Assembly (NCBI GenBank): GCA_037833965.1
Contig: AP031351.1
Location: 3,174,501 to 3,238,500 of the forward strand
Source: Marchantia polymorpha subsp. ruderalis
Lineage: Eukaryota; Streptophyta; Marchantiopsida; Marchantiales; Marchantiaceae
Direction: 5' to 3'
DNA: 64,000 bases
Shown here piece by piece: positions 23,467-36,668 of the stretch (position 1 is its first letter; each line of letters starts with the position of its first letter). The notes beneath the pieces are model-generated. The model worked only from the letters and a program-made list of their open reading frames with translations. It was not told the DNA's origin and made no database searches. The translations under genes were made by a program, and so were the position numbers.

Positions 23467-25922
23467 GAGAGATGTGTAGTTCTTCTTGGAGCAGCATGAA
23501 CATGCACTCACTCACTTTCAAGCATCCCGGCACAGTGTTCCGATTTTCTGAGAACTTCGATTTTGCACTTGTCCTTTAGAATCGCACACTTCTATGGCCC
23601 CACGAGCATTGTACATAATAGCACCGAACCTTTCCGACGTAATTGTCTGTTTTATACTTAATGCCACCACCTGACCCGGGGATGAGCTCTGCTACGATAT
23701 GGGATTAGAAAATCAGATTGTCAGTCGTCTCAGATACAGGTGTGAGAAGTTTATCGATCGTTGCAGCAAATAGACGGTATCAGCCTCGAACGGTATGGCC
23801 ACTTCAGCTACTGAATATAGAAAAAACTCCCGGAAGGCACCAAGCTCTCAACCTTCACACCACGTCAGATCCAAGCCTGTTCTGCTGTATATGGGTGGCG
23901 TTGTAACATAGCTTATCTACAAGTTCAAGGTGCTCAGTCGTCTGCAGTGAACATCTCTTGCTCTTAGTAACTTACCTCTGAAAAGAGAAGTTTGCTGTAA
24001 ATTTCCACTTTCATACATCGAAGTGCAGCAGTCTCCAAGAAAATTTTTCTTTAACGCATGTCCCCGTCCTCTTCTGCTTTCTAGTCACTGGAGGAATCTG
24101 ACATGACTTACTTTTCTATTATTGTTTGAATGACCGTTACCAATATGCTTTGATGACGCTAGCTCCAAGGTTCGCGAGTGCATCCGAAACGATCACACTG
24201 AAAATAACGATCCGATGAAAGTCCCGAATTTTCAAGATGATGGTGGTGGATGAGATTCTGCAAAACGTGTGAAAGGGTGTTGCATCTAGCGTTGGACATA
24301 AAAAAACAGAAGCAGTGTCAACTTGGCAAGACGATGGGAAGTATAACTTGATATTTTTGCTGCAGATGGAGCGGCCTTTGTATGAAGAGGCTCGCATTAG
24401 TACTTTAGGCAGCTTTGGCTTCAGTTATCCACTACACTTGTGTGATTTCTTATGTAAGTAGCTCGTCGTGGAATGCTGTTTTTGCTCTTTTGCACAGTTT
24501 GAATTCCAACAATTTTTTAGAAATTTTTTGTCTGGCAACTATTTCTCATTATCTTGCAATCATGGAGTTCAAACAAGAGTCTCTTGGACGCCCTAGTCTG
24601 CCGGGCATCTGACAAAAACCCTGAACACGGATTGATTGTTAATAAATTTGATAGCTTCGTCTTCGATCTGCCTGAGCAAGTGTTGGTTGTGTTCATTGTG
24701 TGACTATATTGCACGTCGGAACTTGTTTTAATTTCAGATTCCTGGTTCATATATCGACACGTCGATCAACGGAGGTCAAACCTTAAGATTATAATTAAAC
24801 CTCTCGTAATTCTGTCATATCTATAGTGTACTAATGACAAGGAACTGGCTAAACCTTCCAGCTCCAAATTTTCGACAATAGTATAAAACTATGAAATAAA
24901 ACCCAGCACTTGAGGTTTTCATTTTAGCGATAACTTTCACGTTGTTGTGACACGGAGGTTACGATGTAAATCCTCTTGGGAGCGAAGTGGAAACGCCAAA
25001 ACGCGGAAGTGGACAGATTCCAAATGTTGCATTTATTTCAGTTACGCCTTTGTGCTAAGTTTTGTACGATTATTGGCATTGTTGATTGTGAAAAGAATAT
25101 AATCATTATAAAAATTGAAGATATGACCCGTAATGCTTTTCGGTTAGAGGTGTGCAATTGACAGTAACACGTGGGTTATTTTCTAGTGTTTCTAGTCTTG
25201 CTAGGCAGCTTGTCTTGACTCCACACAATAATGACATTTCGACCTGTCTGTTGCGAGACCGCAGTTCTACGTGGCTCTGGTATGTGTTGCCTCTGTAGCA
25301 CAGTTCTAATTTCCTTTGAATGAACATGAAAATGCTCGGGACATATAATAATTCATACTGGCTATTAGAAAAAGCTTTAGGGTGTATAAGAATGCATCGT
25401 TCTCCACATCTTTCCGTTCCAAATCACTTCAACAATCACATACTATGTCCAAATTAATTCAACAATTACATACTGTGTTCGTACGTAGGATCTTAACGTG
25501 ATTGTTTAATTCTATCTACCCACACCCCAACTAATTTTTTATGAAGAGAGTAGCATAGTAGTCACATAAACTACACAAATTCCTTGTTTTCATAGATATG
25601 TACAATTTCTTGAATTGAACTCTGTGTAAGGGGATCATAGTGCACTGTTGACTGTTCCCGATATTTGCTCGCGTTTCCTTTCCCCGTTACCTTGCATAAT
25701 TGACACCCTCTTGAGAATGTAATAATCCCCAAAATCCAGACTAGTATTTTGGAGATCGTTATTATTATTATTTGGGGATGTACGTATGACGTTGTGTATG
25801 AGTACGGATAATACTTGTGATGGTTGCGCGACATGAGAACTCGTCGGTCTTCCCTAGGTGTATAGTCCGGGATGAGCGGACATTTTCGACCAGTCCTCAG
25901 GCTGGCCAAGGCTTGACTAAGT
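23467..25922. other. Spacer between trihelix and sirtuin genes
   Basis: Moderately AT-rich. It includes the 3' UTRs of the flanking genes, which converge here. No other gene is recognised. A short diverged direct duplication (AATTCAACAATTACATACT-like) occurs at about 25420-25475. Confidence 0.5.
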
Positions 25923-28182
25923 TCATGCCGAAGAATCCGAACTGGATGGAGCTTGAGGTAGTTGGCCCAAGGATATGCCCAGAGCTTGCGGTATCGTACA
26001 TGCAGATGGCCCCCGAAACTTGAACCTGCAACACAGTTTCTTACATTAGCCAAGCAGAAAGGATGTAATCTTATAGCACAGTCAAACCACAGAACGAGGA
26101 CTTCGTTGGCTGTGTGGCGATAGAGAGGATGGATATGATTAACAGATTTTTCGGGCATTATTTCACCCCGAGAGATAATATCTCTTCCTCTGTAAAACGG
26201 GAATATTATTTCTCTGTAGTCATCAGAAAGGAAATTTGTCAGCAAAATCAGAGTTTACATGCCATTTAAGACGACCAGGTTCGTTAGGAAAACTCTGTGC
26301 AATTGCCCAGAATATGAAGCTATCTATATATTATTTCAGTTGGCTCACCTGCATGAACGGCTGGCTGGAGTATCCTCTATGTTGAATTCTGCCACAACAC
26401 CTCCAAGGGCGCTCACAAGTGGAACATAACCTGCAGCAGGCTGCAAGAAAGAGTACACGAGTTTAGTGGGAATATGTTTCCATAGCTGCCTGGAGATCTT
26501 GATCAAACTCACTGATGAACGAAAGTCCAGGAGCAGCTGCTTCATTTGTTCCGAGGAAACTTACATAAACGAGTGCAGAGGTTCCTGCCACCAGAAGCAG
26601 GTCACAGTTCTGAAGAGCAGAATCGACTTGCCGTAGTACCCTCGACTCTAGAGCCTCACCGAACCACACCACATGGGGTCGCAGGAGTCCGTTGCATTGT
26701 TTGCAGCGCGGTAAATCCATTGGTTTGATTCCGGCATCTGTTGTCTTAGGATCTGGGGCGCCCTGCAGTCACACATTGTTCTGCGTGACTTTGATCTTCT
26801 TTTCGGTTAAATTCGACATCTTCTAGCATTAACAGAGATTGACTCAGATCAGCGTTTCTGGATAGAGATTTCGACGAGAAAATTTCATTGCTCATTCTTC
26901 CATAGCTACAAGCTTCTAACCTTGCCGTCCAGAGCTGCACAGATGGGCATGTCGCGATTTACTCGCACATCGTTACAGTGACAGCATCTTGTCTTCCACA
27001 AGGATCCATGGAGCTCCACGAAGTCTGTGCTGCCAGCTTGCGCGTGAAGTCCATCGATGTTCTAAAACCATTTGGCAACCAGCGCAAAATGTGACCTAAC
27101 TTGACGCCAACAAGATCTTGTACAATCCCCGAAACCTCTCTCGTACAACAGTGCACCAATAGTGTTGAAGATGCATCTATTCGCACTCTTCTTATACCCC
27201 TCATTCCATCGCCTACACATTTCTATGGTAATGTCAGTCTCACGGTTCGACGATAAAAAGCACCTGTGTAAGTAACGTGAATTCTTTGCCTTCCTGCTCA
27301 CACCGTTGTTGCAAAACTGCCAGAGCATAGTGCGATGCATTTGGAAGAGACTTTGCCACAACGCACCTGCATTAATCAACCCACTTACTGAACTCATAGC
27401 TTGATATTATGGAGTATCACTACTCTACTGTTATCGTCTGGACCTACGCTTTTTTTGATGGACAGTGAAATGGTCACTGATTCAACTCAGACATTTTGTG
27501 GTTTCAAGTACACCGAATGACAGACAGAAAGGAGATGACTGAGTCCAGTATGTAAGTTCTACATCAGTCCGCCCTACCGTGATAAGTTTACTTCCTGGTA
27601 CAAGTGAATCCTTTGAGCGCAATGAAGCAAATTTTGGCTGTTTCTTTCCTTCTCGTGTCAAACCTCGGGCTTCGTAACTGTGAACATTAATTCAAGTGGA
27701 ATGCAAGAGCTAAACTTTCTCTCTACTCGAGGTCGAACAAGGTCGTGAACCTGACCTCCGATAGTGGTAAAATTCCCACACAAGCGAAGGGCTCTCCCTG
27801 AATGCCTCCGGTGTAGCAAGTTCCTGGAGAGTCAACAATCCGTTTTCAGGCAGATCTAGAGAAGCAACTCCACAAACTTCCCTCGAAAGTCGTAAGGAAA
27901 GAGTCAATTGACAGGCCCTGACCTTGGTTCAGGACCATGTAATTCTCCATGACGTACCGTGGCATTCCAGGTGCGCCAGAGACCCCCTTCGCCTCGAAAA
28001 GTCGGAATGCCCGACTCTGCGGAAACACCAGCCCCTGTCAAGACCGCTATTTTCTGCACGCAAGAAGAAACCAACGAGCTGTGCTCAATCGCGAGGTGAT
28101 CAACCAAGCGGGATGCCACGCTGCAGGACCATCGACAGCTTTGAGGTTCAAAATTCTTCTCTGTAGTATCCGCATCGTTCAT
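25923..28182 (-). CDS. SIRT5-like class III sirtuin (NAD-dependent deacylase)
   Basis: Six exons in phase: 28182-27958, 27823-27756, 27366-27264, 27061-26921, 26762-26565 and then 26440-26349 joined to 26025-25923, counting the last pair as exons six and seven. They give 309 residues, close to human SIRT5 (310). Visible motifs are [15 protein letters not shown] (residues about 50-64, NAD pocket), TQ-NIDGLH (131-138), catalytic His in ELHGS (His150), and zinc pairs C158/C161 and C199/C202. HVVWFGE and [12 protein letters not shown] follow, then [20 protein letters not shown] at 91-98 keeps the Tyr and Arg that define class III enzymes, which remove succinyl, malonyl and glutaryl groups from lysine. 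No clear mitochondrial presequence is seen. Plant sirtuins in seed plants are SRT1 (class IV) and SRT2 (class II), so this class is unusual. The gene is head to head with the TTLL12-like gene. Substrates are inferred from the family. Confidence 0.9.
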
Positions 28183-28916
28183 CAAGAAACAGACCGCTTG
28201 AGCTGATCGGCTTTAGAACATAATATGACAGGAAAATCACCTACTTTATGCACTGAGACAGCCAATCGAGTAGATTCAGTACCCGAGCATTAGCGAGGAT
28301 CGTGCTAAACTCTGCAAGGTGCGCTCGATTGAGTACCATGTTGACACGCTTCAGAGTTCCCTTTCCCTCCCTCCCTCTTCGATCTTGATAACGAGAATCG
28401 ATCTGTCAAACAAGCTCATACCATTCCACCTCTACGCTCATTGCAGAGACCATATCTTGCTCATCCACTCTTTCGCACGATCCATCCGGTTCAGAATCCA
28501 TGTTCAGGTCGGCACGGCCTCCGTCCGCTTTTCCGCTGCAATCCAGGTCAAGAAATGGCGAGCTGTGAAGGACCTACATGACACAAAAACAGCACGAGCT
28601 CGAAAAGCCTCCACTCACCCCGCAGTCGAATCCACGCACTAGAGCCCGATTAGTCGATGGATCATCGACCCCGCCAAAGCATCGGGACCGAGCGTGCGCC
28701 AGGTTTTCCGAATCGCAGTCCAGTAAGAAGCTGGGCCGTCGACTGCGTAAGCGTCACCGAGTTATATATTATCGTGTGCTGTCCTGTACGTGGTGCGGTA
28801 CTGCAAGGAGGCCGAGTAGGGTTTTGGAGCACGGGCGATGGGAGAGGCTTATGATGCTGGCCGAGGTTCGGGGTTTTGGTAATGTTTGAGCGAGTGGCAG
28901 TGCCAGAGAGGGAAGG
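28183..28916. promoter_or_regulatory. Shared bidirectional promoter region (sirtuin/TTLL12)
   Basis: The 734 bp between the start codons of the divergent sirtuin (-) and TTLL12-like (+) genes must contain both promoters and leaders. It is moderately GC-rich with no obvious TATA box close to either start. Co-regulation is possible but not shown by sequence. Confidence 0.5.
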
Positions 28917-31900
28917 ATGGATTTGCAGAATTTTGAACTCGTGCATGGGATTCTGCTGGCCTCGGCGGGAGTGCCTCCTAATCTCGTTCGCCAGCTTCAC
29001 TCGAAGCTGACTAACGACATTTACGATGGAGGCAACTGTTTCGAGATCGAACCATGCGAAGATGGGCTCCAGCGGAGATTGGTGTTGACCTGTGATAAGC
29101 TGGAGAAAGAGTCTCAGGTTTTCCTTGTCGATCATGCTTGGTCCTTTCGACTCACAGAAGCCAGGAAACAGGTATTTGTCCTGCATTCTGAGTTCTCTGT
29201 TCCAAATTTCGTTCGTTCATGTTTCAAAAGCTGCTGCCTTCGTTTCTGCTTCGGGAATAAAACTTGCTTTCCTCCCTTTTTTGACAATGTGCGAGTTGCG
29301 GTGTTCTCATCCTCCGTGGTTCGTCCTTCGTACTTCACGACCGTTCAGTGCCACAAATAACGAGTCTGACCTGCAAGGGCTCCAAAGACGGAGACGTAAA
29401 TATCACGACGGATGGCAATTATCAGCGGAATGTAATCATTCAATCATGTAAATTCGAAATTCACGTGGATTTTGCAGCTGGAGGACGTCGCTGGGCTTGC
29501 GGAACGAATGGGCAGATTGATGTGCGTTGTGGACGAGACAGAGGACTGTGATGAGTCAACAGAGGGAACTACCGAGAAAGAAGAAAAACAGAAGGCCGAA
29601 ACTTTGTTAGTAAATATAAAGAAGAAAGCTGAAGAATCCAAAAGTAAAGTTCAGTGGTTGGAGCTCGACGATCTTAACATCGACGATGAGCAGCTCCGAG
29701 AGATTAACTTGTCGACCAATTTTCCGGTAAGGGTTTCATGGAAAAATTAACCACAGAATTTTAACAGCCAATCCTGTGAAGATCTCTTCGGCCGATCGCA
29801 GCGCTTGTAAAAATTTGCGGTTATCACCGGGCATTTGATTGTCTGAAATCTTGCTAGTCCCTTTCCCTTTCTTAGCAACTCTGAAATGATGACTGAAGCC
29901 TGTTAGATGTGCTTGCTTTTTCGTTGATCTGAGCCGCGATGCTTTTGTTCTTTCGAAGAGCTTCAGCTTTTCAGTTTAACGTGTCTTGTTTTCTAGTTTG
30001 TTGAGTGCGGACTCTATGGATCCTGCCCTCTCTGTACACAGCCTTGCAGTGTATTATTTTGCTTTGCACTTGGATACCATCTGGGGACGGGTGGAGAATT
30101 CCGTCCCCAGATGGTAAAATTGGTTTTTTAAGCTCTAGTCTTTTTGTATCCAGTGTACCATCTATAATTCCTTGAAGTCGCTGACAGCATAAATTGTGGC
30201 GTCCTTCTAAGGACGTGGGCATGGTATTGCGATCATGGCACCCGTTCTTATGGAGACAATAGGCCCAACGCCCTTTGGAGCATTGTTCATAACGACTTTC
30301 ATGTCATGAACCACTTTCATGTCATTGATTGTTATATACTTTAAGCCAACAACCGGCCAAGGGGGAATCTTCCTGAGATTTTCTCGCTAGAAAAGTAGAT
30401 TTGTAGGTTTTTTGAAACTTCTATTGTGAGAAGTATCCTCCTTATTGGTGTAAAATCACTGGGCGTATAAGCACATCTTACATGGCTTTGTACGCCGTCA
30501 TGGTTAGATAATCAAGTCTCAATTTGATTGTTAAGTAAGTATGCATGACGGTATCTCTGTAGGTTGTTCTGCAAGTTACATTGAGGGCAGCTGCTGACGT
30601 GCCAGAATTTTTATAAAAGGTCTTTGTGGCTGAGGTTTTTCGCACGTCAGTGCTGTACAAATATTATTTCGCACCTATGATTTGCCGTCTATCCAACTTT
30701 GGACGACGATCAAACCTCAAGATCGAGCATCTTCGGTTATCCAAAGATTGACATCAATCAGTTTGTCATATTCTACGAGTTTGCTTTGAAGAATCAAAGA
30801 AACAACTAATTGAGAAAAAGACAGGTTTTGATAATTCTTCTCCGAAATATTCCTGTTTCACGGGATGTTTCCCATCCTCTCTAGTCGACATTGATCTGAT
30901 CTAAGAATTCTCTTATTCTACGCACATAATGCCGTGACTTGCATAAGTTGTCTTCACAACGCTGACAGTAAGAAATGTATTTGAACTTGTACATATGTGC
31001 TTGGTCATAAGGTAAAAGATTTCTACCTACGGGATGGTCCTGAATGGCAGAGGAGAAGATTGAGTCAGTTCACTTTGACTAGACACGTGACTGATAGTGA
31101 TCTGAAGTCGATGTGCTGTCTATGTTTGCTCTATGTTGTCTTGAGCAGGACTTGGTTGGATTGAGCCTTTGGGGAAATAAGTTGGAGTCTCTTGACGTCC
31201 TTCTGGAAGCGGTTGGTGGTCTATCTACGTTGCGGGCTCTCTGGATTAATAAAACTCCTCTAAATAGCAAGTTGTAAGTCTCTAAGCTGATATGATATTT
31301 GCACATTCTGTTTCTCTGCATAGCCGTTACAGGACCATTCACGGTTGGAAAAGTACTTCCATGTCTGTTAGGAACGAGTTTTTCCTTCAAACTCTCTACT
31401 TAATCAAGTAGCTTTCTGAGCGAAGTCATTAATCAGCGTTCAAACCATGATAGTAGGGGTTTCGCGAAGCGGAATGCCTCTGGATAGTGCTTTGAGATCT
31501 TTGTTGACCATCCGAATTATTATTATTGTGCAGGGAAACTGCTGCAAAAGATGCTCTTGTGAGTGCACTACCTGAGCTGGAGTTGTACAACAGTCAATTC
31601 ACCAAACGTTGCACTCAGTGGGCTGTTGGATTCTGTGCTGGAATATACGGACCTGAGAACCCCGTTGAAAGCAGTGGTCTGAGCCACCCTCTCGAGGAGC
31701 TGACAGATCTTGATCTTTCGGGGAGGATGCTTTCGAAGTTGTCACCAGAGGTGAGGAGCACATTTTAGTTCGAGTATGACTTTATTGCATACAACTGCCT
31801 TCTCATAGGTTGATCTTCTTCATGATTGTTTGTGTGAGTTACTGGTTGGTTTCCGTTTTGCTCTTCTCGTGCTCAACAAGGATGAATTCTAAACTCTACA

Positions 31901-34900
31901 AACCCTCAACTTGTGTTAAACACAACTCGCAAGCATAAGAGAACAGTAAGTACTTTACGTAAAGAGTTTGTCACAGTACGAGATCCATCATACTTTGCAT
32001 CTTCACGAGGAAAATATGGAGTCTTTATTGTGACTCTGTAGATGTTAATTTTTGCAGATTATCAGCCCGCTTGAGATGCCTGATCTTGTCAGTCTCAATA
32101 TCAAAGGGAACCCTCTGAACGATTCGAGTGCAAGCCTGGTCCAGACTCTTGCATCGTTCCAAAGTCTGCACTTTCTTCAGGTCGGTACCTGGTGAGCATA
32201 ATACCCGTTGTTTTATTCGCAAGGGTACCTTATCAAGTCTCGGATACCACGTTAAAGTACTGGCTACGCTTTTCGATTCGTGAACTTCGAGGACAACAAA
32301 GTACTAGCGGACGGATGCCATGTGTATATCTAATGCTGTGGTCCATGTTCTCAGGTTGACATTCCTGGACCGTTGGGAAGTAGCGCGCTGAAAATAGTAC
32401 AGTCGCTTCCAAATCTTCATAAAGTCAATGGGGTGTCAGTAAGTGTCATATTGAACAAAGGTATGGAAGTACTTGATAGCGACATGAAGCCCCGTCTTCC
32501 TGTCTGGTCACCAGAAGAACCTATCGTCGATCGAGTTTTACGAGCGATGTGGTTGTATGTAATGACATACCGGCTAGCGGACGAAGAGAAACTGGACGAG
32601 ACCCCAATCTGGTAATACCCTGCACTACAAATGTTCTTCAAAGGACTTGTCATGCTGTTTGGACTGTGGGTGGGCAGATCTTTGACAACCTTATCTTAGA
32701 CACAGCGCTCAAGTCCTACAGTTTTAACTGTCCTGCTTGATGCTATATGTATAGCTCGGGTGATGCCTGGTATAATTTGTTCTAGTTTTTTTACGTCGAT
32801 TTCTGAGTTAGGACAGTTCAGGGTTTCGTCGCTTAGTGATTAAACTTGAGGGACTTCTTTCGATTACTATCAATTGTTTAGTGACACCCTTGTCTTCTGA
32901 ACATGGATTCACATCACCAAATCTACAAACAACTCAGTATTTGTGAATGTAGTAACACTTAACCCGAAATTGAGAATTTTCATTCTCTTTGTTTTCTGAG
33001 TCCTTGAGTGTGTATTTTTCTCTTCGTCATTACAGGTATGTCATGGATGAGTTGGGCTCCGCACTTAGGCACAGTGATGCACCGAATTTCAAAGTCGCTC
33101 CCTTTATGTACCTTCCAGATGGTACTGTGAAGTCTGCAATTAGGTAAGCTAGCTGTAATACCTCCACTATAGTCGTCATCAAGTTAAAGAGCTTGAAGAG
33201 CGGTTTTAATCCTTCTTCTTGCCTAGGCCAGGATAAAACAATATGGGCCAGATTGGAGATTAAGGCTGTGTATAGCGCGGGCCACTGAGCATATCTGACA
33301 CAGCGAATCTGATGAACACGGAACTGAGACTTTGACTGATTTGATGCAGCTATTCCTTGCTGTGGCCCGTACAGGATGTGGTCAAAGGTGACGAATGTAC
33401 CCGGGACTACCTGTTTGGAGTAGGGGAGGATAAACAACGTTCTGCAAGACTCACTGCCTGGTTTCATACACCTTCGACGTTCTTTGCGGAGGTAATGGCA
33501 TAAGCGCTCTACTAGCTGTTCTTTATGAAGTTGAAATAATATCTTACATTGCCTTTTCTTTAGGCTGTCACCGTCTAGAAGCATTGCGATTCCTCAGCTT
33601 GAGTTTTGTCTGCTTTGTATTATATATCTCTTTCAGAAGACTTTGTGTAGAACAGTCACGCTGATCGGTCGGTGTTCACCTTTGATTGTAGGCTTACAGC
33701 GCCTACCAGAAGAGACTTGCCACTCCTCTTTCGAAAGTGAAGGCAGTGTCGAATGAAGGGCCACGAACTAAGAGTATTCTACCCCGCGATGGACGGCCTC
33801 TTGCTGTGTACTCTGACATTCCTTTTGTACAGGAATTTCTTCGTCGGCCTGAATTTGTTCTCAGTATGTCTGAAGTCTCTTCCTCTTGTGTCAATTGAGC
33901 ATTTTCGCATCAGAATTCTCTTGACCACTGTTCGTTTAAAGTAAGACATTGCGTTTTTTATACTACTTGCTGTATATCGTGTGGAGGAGCTAGTATTCGT
34001 TGTCTATATTTCTGAACTAGCTTCAACACCGCATTTTGGCTTTACGCTTTCTTCTAAATTTCATTGGTCTTTTTCTCCCTCTTCATCCCATCTTATCTCA
34101 GTCTGTTATTGGAACGGTTGCACCGCTCAGCCTGGGGTATGTGGGTGTCATGCTGTCACAAAATAGTCTTACTAAGTATTTTGCCGTCCTTGGACTCTAC
34201 AGCGGAGAAGCCGAATGAGGCAGACATACTCTGGACAAGTATGCAGATAGATGAAGAATTTATCAAGGCTGCTGGTATTAGTACACATCAGTTTATCAAC
34301 CAGTTCCCGTTTGAATCGTGTTTGGTGATGAAACATCACCTTGCCGATACCATGCAACAGGTCCTCATCCTCCCCGTAATTAAATCATGAAGGAATTTCT
34401 AGTCTACAAATTGTATCTTGACATGGGAGGCAATACAAAAAAACTGATAAGAATCTCTAGCGACACTGAGGGTCTTATCTCTTTCCCTTTCTCGCAGCCC
34501 TCGGTTCGTTTCGTAGTAATTTTGGATCTGACGTGGTTTTCTTCCAGGCTTATGGATCTCCACCTTGGCTGCAACCCACCTATGATATGGAGCGGGATCT
34601 CCCTGCTTTAATAGGAGATTATCTAGAACGTGAAAGAAGCGAGCAAAACAATCTTTGGATAGTCAAACCATGGAATATGGCTCGTACTATTGACACTACT
34701 GTGACTTCAAGCTTGCCACAATTGATTCGCCTGGTGGAAACTGGACCTAAAATTTGCCAGAAGTACATAGATCCACCCGCAACTTTTCAGGGTCGGAAAT
34801 TTGATTTGCGATACATCGTGGTGTTGAGAAGTGTGCAACCTTTGGAGGTCTTCCTTTGTGATGTATTTTGGGTAATGCCCCTTCTCATATCTGTGCTTTG

Positions 34901-36641
34901 GTACAGGCCCCTTATACAAGAGATACATGTTCAAACCAATTGACTCGTCTTATCCTTATCTACAGCTCTTTTTGCTCAGTTTTGTTGTCCAAATGATCAC
35001 TTCCATTCTGTGCAAGGAGTAGAGACGATCTATTATTTAGTGAACGACGTTCACTTCTGCGATCCATGTTGATGAGTTGAAGGATAACCAGTTTGTTACT
35101 AGTGATGCTTGGCTGCAGAGTTCACCATAGTCCAAATAGGTTCAGAGTGGATCTTGCGACTTGCATGCTGTTGTAAAACTTCAGACAACAGCCTATGTCG
35201 GTCTTTAAATGAATACAGTATTTTGTTTTAGGGAAGTTCAGATGTTTTGGCAACGGTATTTACGTGTGACCTTCTGCAGGCAAGGTTTTCCAATAACCAG
35301 TACACAACCGAGGAAAGCAGCTTGTCGGAGTATGAGACACATTTCACAGTGATGGTACGTCATTCATGACTTCCAAGACGTTTGTGTTTTGCTGTATTCC
35401 ACGGTGTTTTGCTTTGCACCTGGAGTGTACTACGAGGTAGCTGCCCTAACGATAAGGTTGAAATCAATTTGCGAGTAAATTTCTCAACGTTGAAAATGCA
35501 GAACTACGGGCGTCAAATGAACCATATAAATACACATGACTTCGTACCCGAGTTCGAGAGGGAATACAATGGTAAGCACTCAACGCGTTGTAAGTTTCTG
35601 ATACACTTGGATAACGTGAATGGCTAGAAAGGGACAAAATTGGGTTTAGACATGCTCGCACAACTACTCCCTTGTATAGCAATTAGACGGTCCAGAAATC
35701 GAGTGTGCATCACCTCGCTCCCTTTCTTCGCTTATAACAGTTCCTGGATTCCCATTTAGCAGTGAAAGGGTCTATACTAGCACGTCCCTTACCCGGTACT
35801 TTTGAACGTTTTCTTCCAATATTTCCACTGTGGTCACTTTTGATTTGCTGAAGATCCTGCACGATTTCTAAATGTTGCTGCTCTCTTACTGACACTGCGC
35901 TGTATATCCTTAATATAAGCTTCATTAACGCACGATTATTGCTTTTTGCTGTTCATTGACTATGGACTCACTTGTTACTTGACCTCCTTGAGTTCACTGA
36001 GAACCATGTGCTCTCAAAGCATATCCATGGCACACTTGTCGAATGATACTTGAAGTTCTATTTGCGCCATAATTTACTTTTCTCTTTTCATGGATCTTAT
36101 AATTTAGAGGTTGACTGCGTGCATCATACTGGATATCACTCGTACTCAAGTATTGTAAGGTTGCTTGAAAAAACAGTGCAGTGGAAGCATATTCATGAGA
36201 AGGTGAGAGCGACGTTGCGTCAAGTTTTCGAGGCACCTGGTTTAGTACATCCTGAAATGCACTCTCCAACAGCACGAGCAATGTACGGGGTCGATCTCAT
36301 GTTGGATGCCAATTTTGAACCAAAACTCCTAGAGGTAAACAACTCTCCGTTTGAACCGTTGCAATCATCTTCATCCTTTACTCCTGTTGCTGAGGTACTG
36401 TATGGTGTGCAAGGCGCTTCTCTCTTAGTTAGTCTACTGGACTGCTCAGGCTTCATGATGTAAATGCCTAACTGCTGCATGCCTTGTGCAGGTTACGTAC
36501 TGCCCGGATTGTGCCAGAGCCTGCAAGTACGACGTGAAGAAGGTGGTAGGTGACGGGGGCCTCATGCTAGGAAAGGAGTTTGTCAATTCCGTCTTTGGTT
36601 GTCTTTTCCTGAATGAAGATTCCAATATGCAACAGCTATAA
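28917..36641 (+). CDS. TTLL12: TTLL12-type tubulin-tyrosine-ligase-like protein with LRR region
   Basis: Fifteen exons join in phase to 860 residues: 28917-29171, 29478-29726, 31149-31273, 31534-31750, 32058-32180, 32355-32611, 33036-33143, 33350-33491, 33692-33863, 34203-34360, 34548-34871, 35280-35354, 35502-35571, 36177-36334, 36492-36641. The N-terminus has the FLVDHAWSFR motif of TTLL12 proteins. Leucine-rich repeats (LVGLSLWGNKLESLDVL, LTDLDLSGRML, LVSLNIKGNPL) occupy about residues 165-320. WYVMDELGSA lies at about 409. The ATP-grasp ligase fold follows, with NQFPFE, LWIVKPWNMAR (about 640), KFDLRYIVVLRSV, YGVDLMLDANFEPKLLEV and VTYCPDCARACKYD. TTLL12 is the TTL-like protein retained in plants and acts on the tubulin tyrosination balance, though the animal homologue may lack ligase activity. 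A poly(A) signal AATAAA follows at 36663. The long introns carry hairpins; the donor after exon ten (GTCCTC) is weak. Confidence 0.92.
30075..30116. repeat. Perfect 16-bp hairpin in TTLL12 intron 2
   Basis: TACCATCTGGGGACGG at 30075-30090 and its exact reverse complement CCGTCCCCAGATGGTA at 30101-30116 flank a 10-nt loop (GTGGAGAATT). It lies in the 1.4-kb second intron. It could be the core of a small fold-back element or a mutation product; no longer arms extend beyond it. Confidence 0.9.
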
Positions 36642-36662
36642 TACTAGCACCGCAAGATTTGC

Positions 36663-36668
36663 AATAAA
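36663..36668 (+). terminator. Poly(A) signal of TTLL12-like gene
   Basis: Canonical AATAAA 22 bases after the TAA stop, followed by an AT/GT-rich stretch. The position fits a short 3' UTR, although plants often use looser signals further downstream. Confidence 0.5.

Noticed and set aside
25923-28182. Assignment of the sirtuin to plant SRT2 (SIRT4-type)
   Set aside because: The [18 protein letters not shown] start, WEFYHYRR and [11 protein letters not shown] motifs follow SIRT5 rather than the SIRT4/SRT2 pattern (GAGxSTExGIPDYRS, LKPDVVFFGD).
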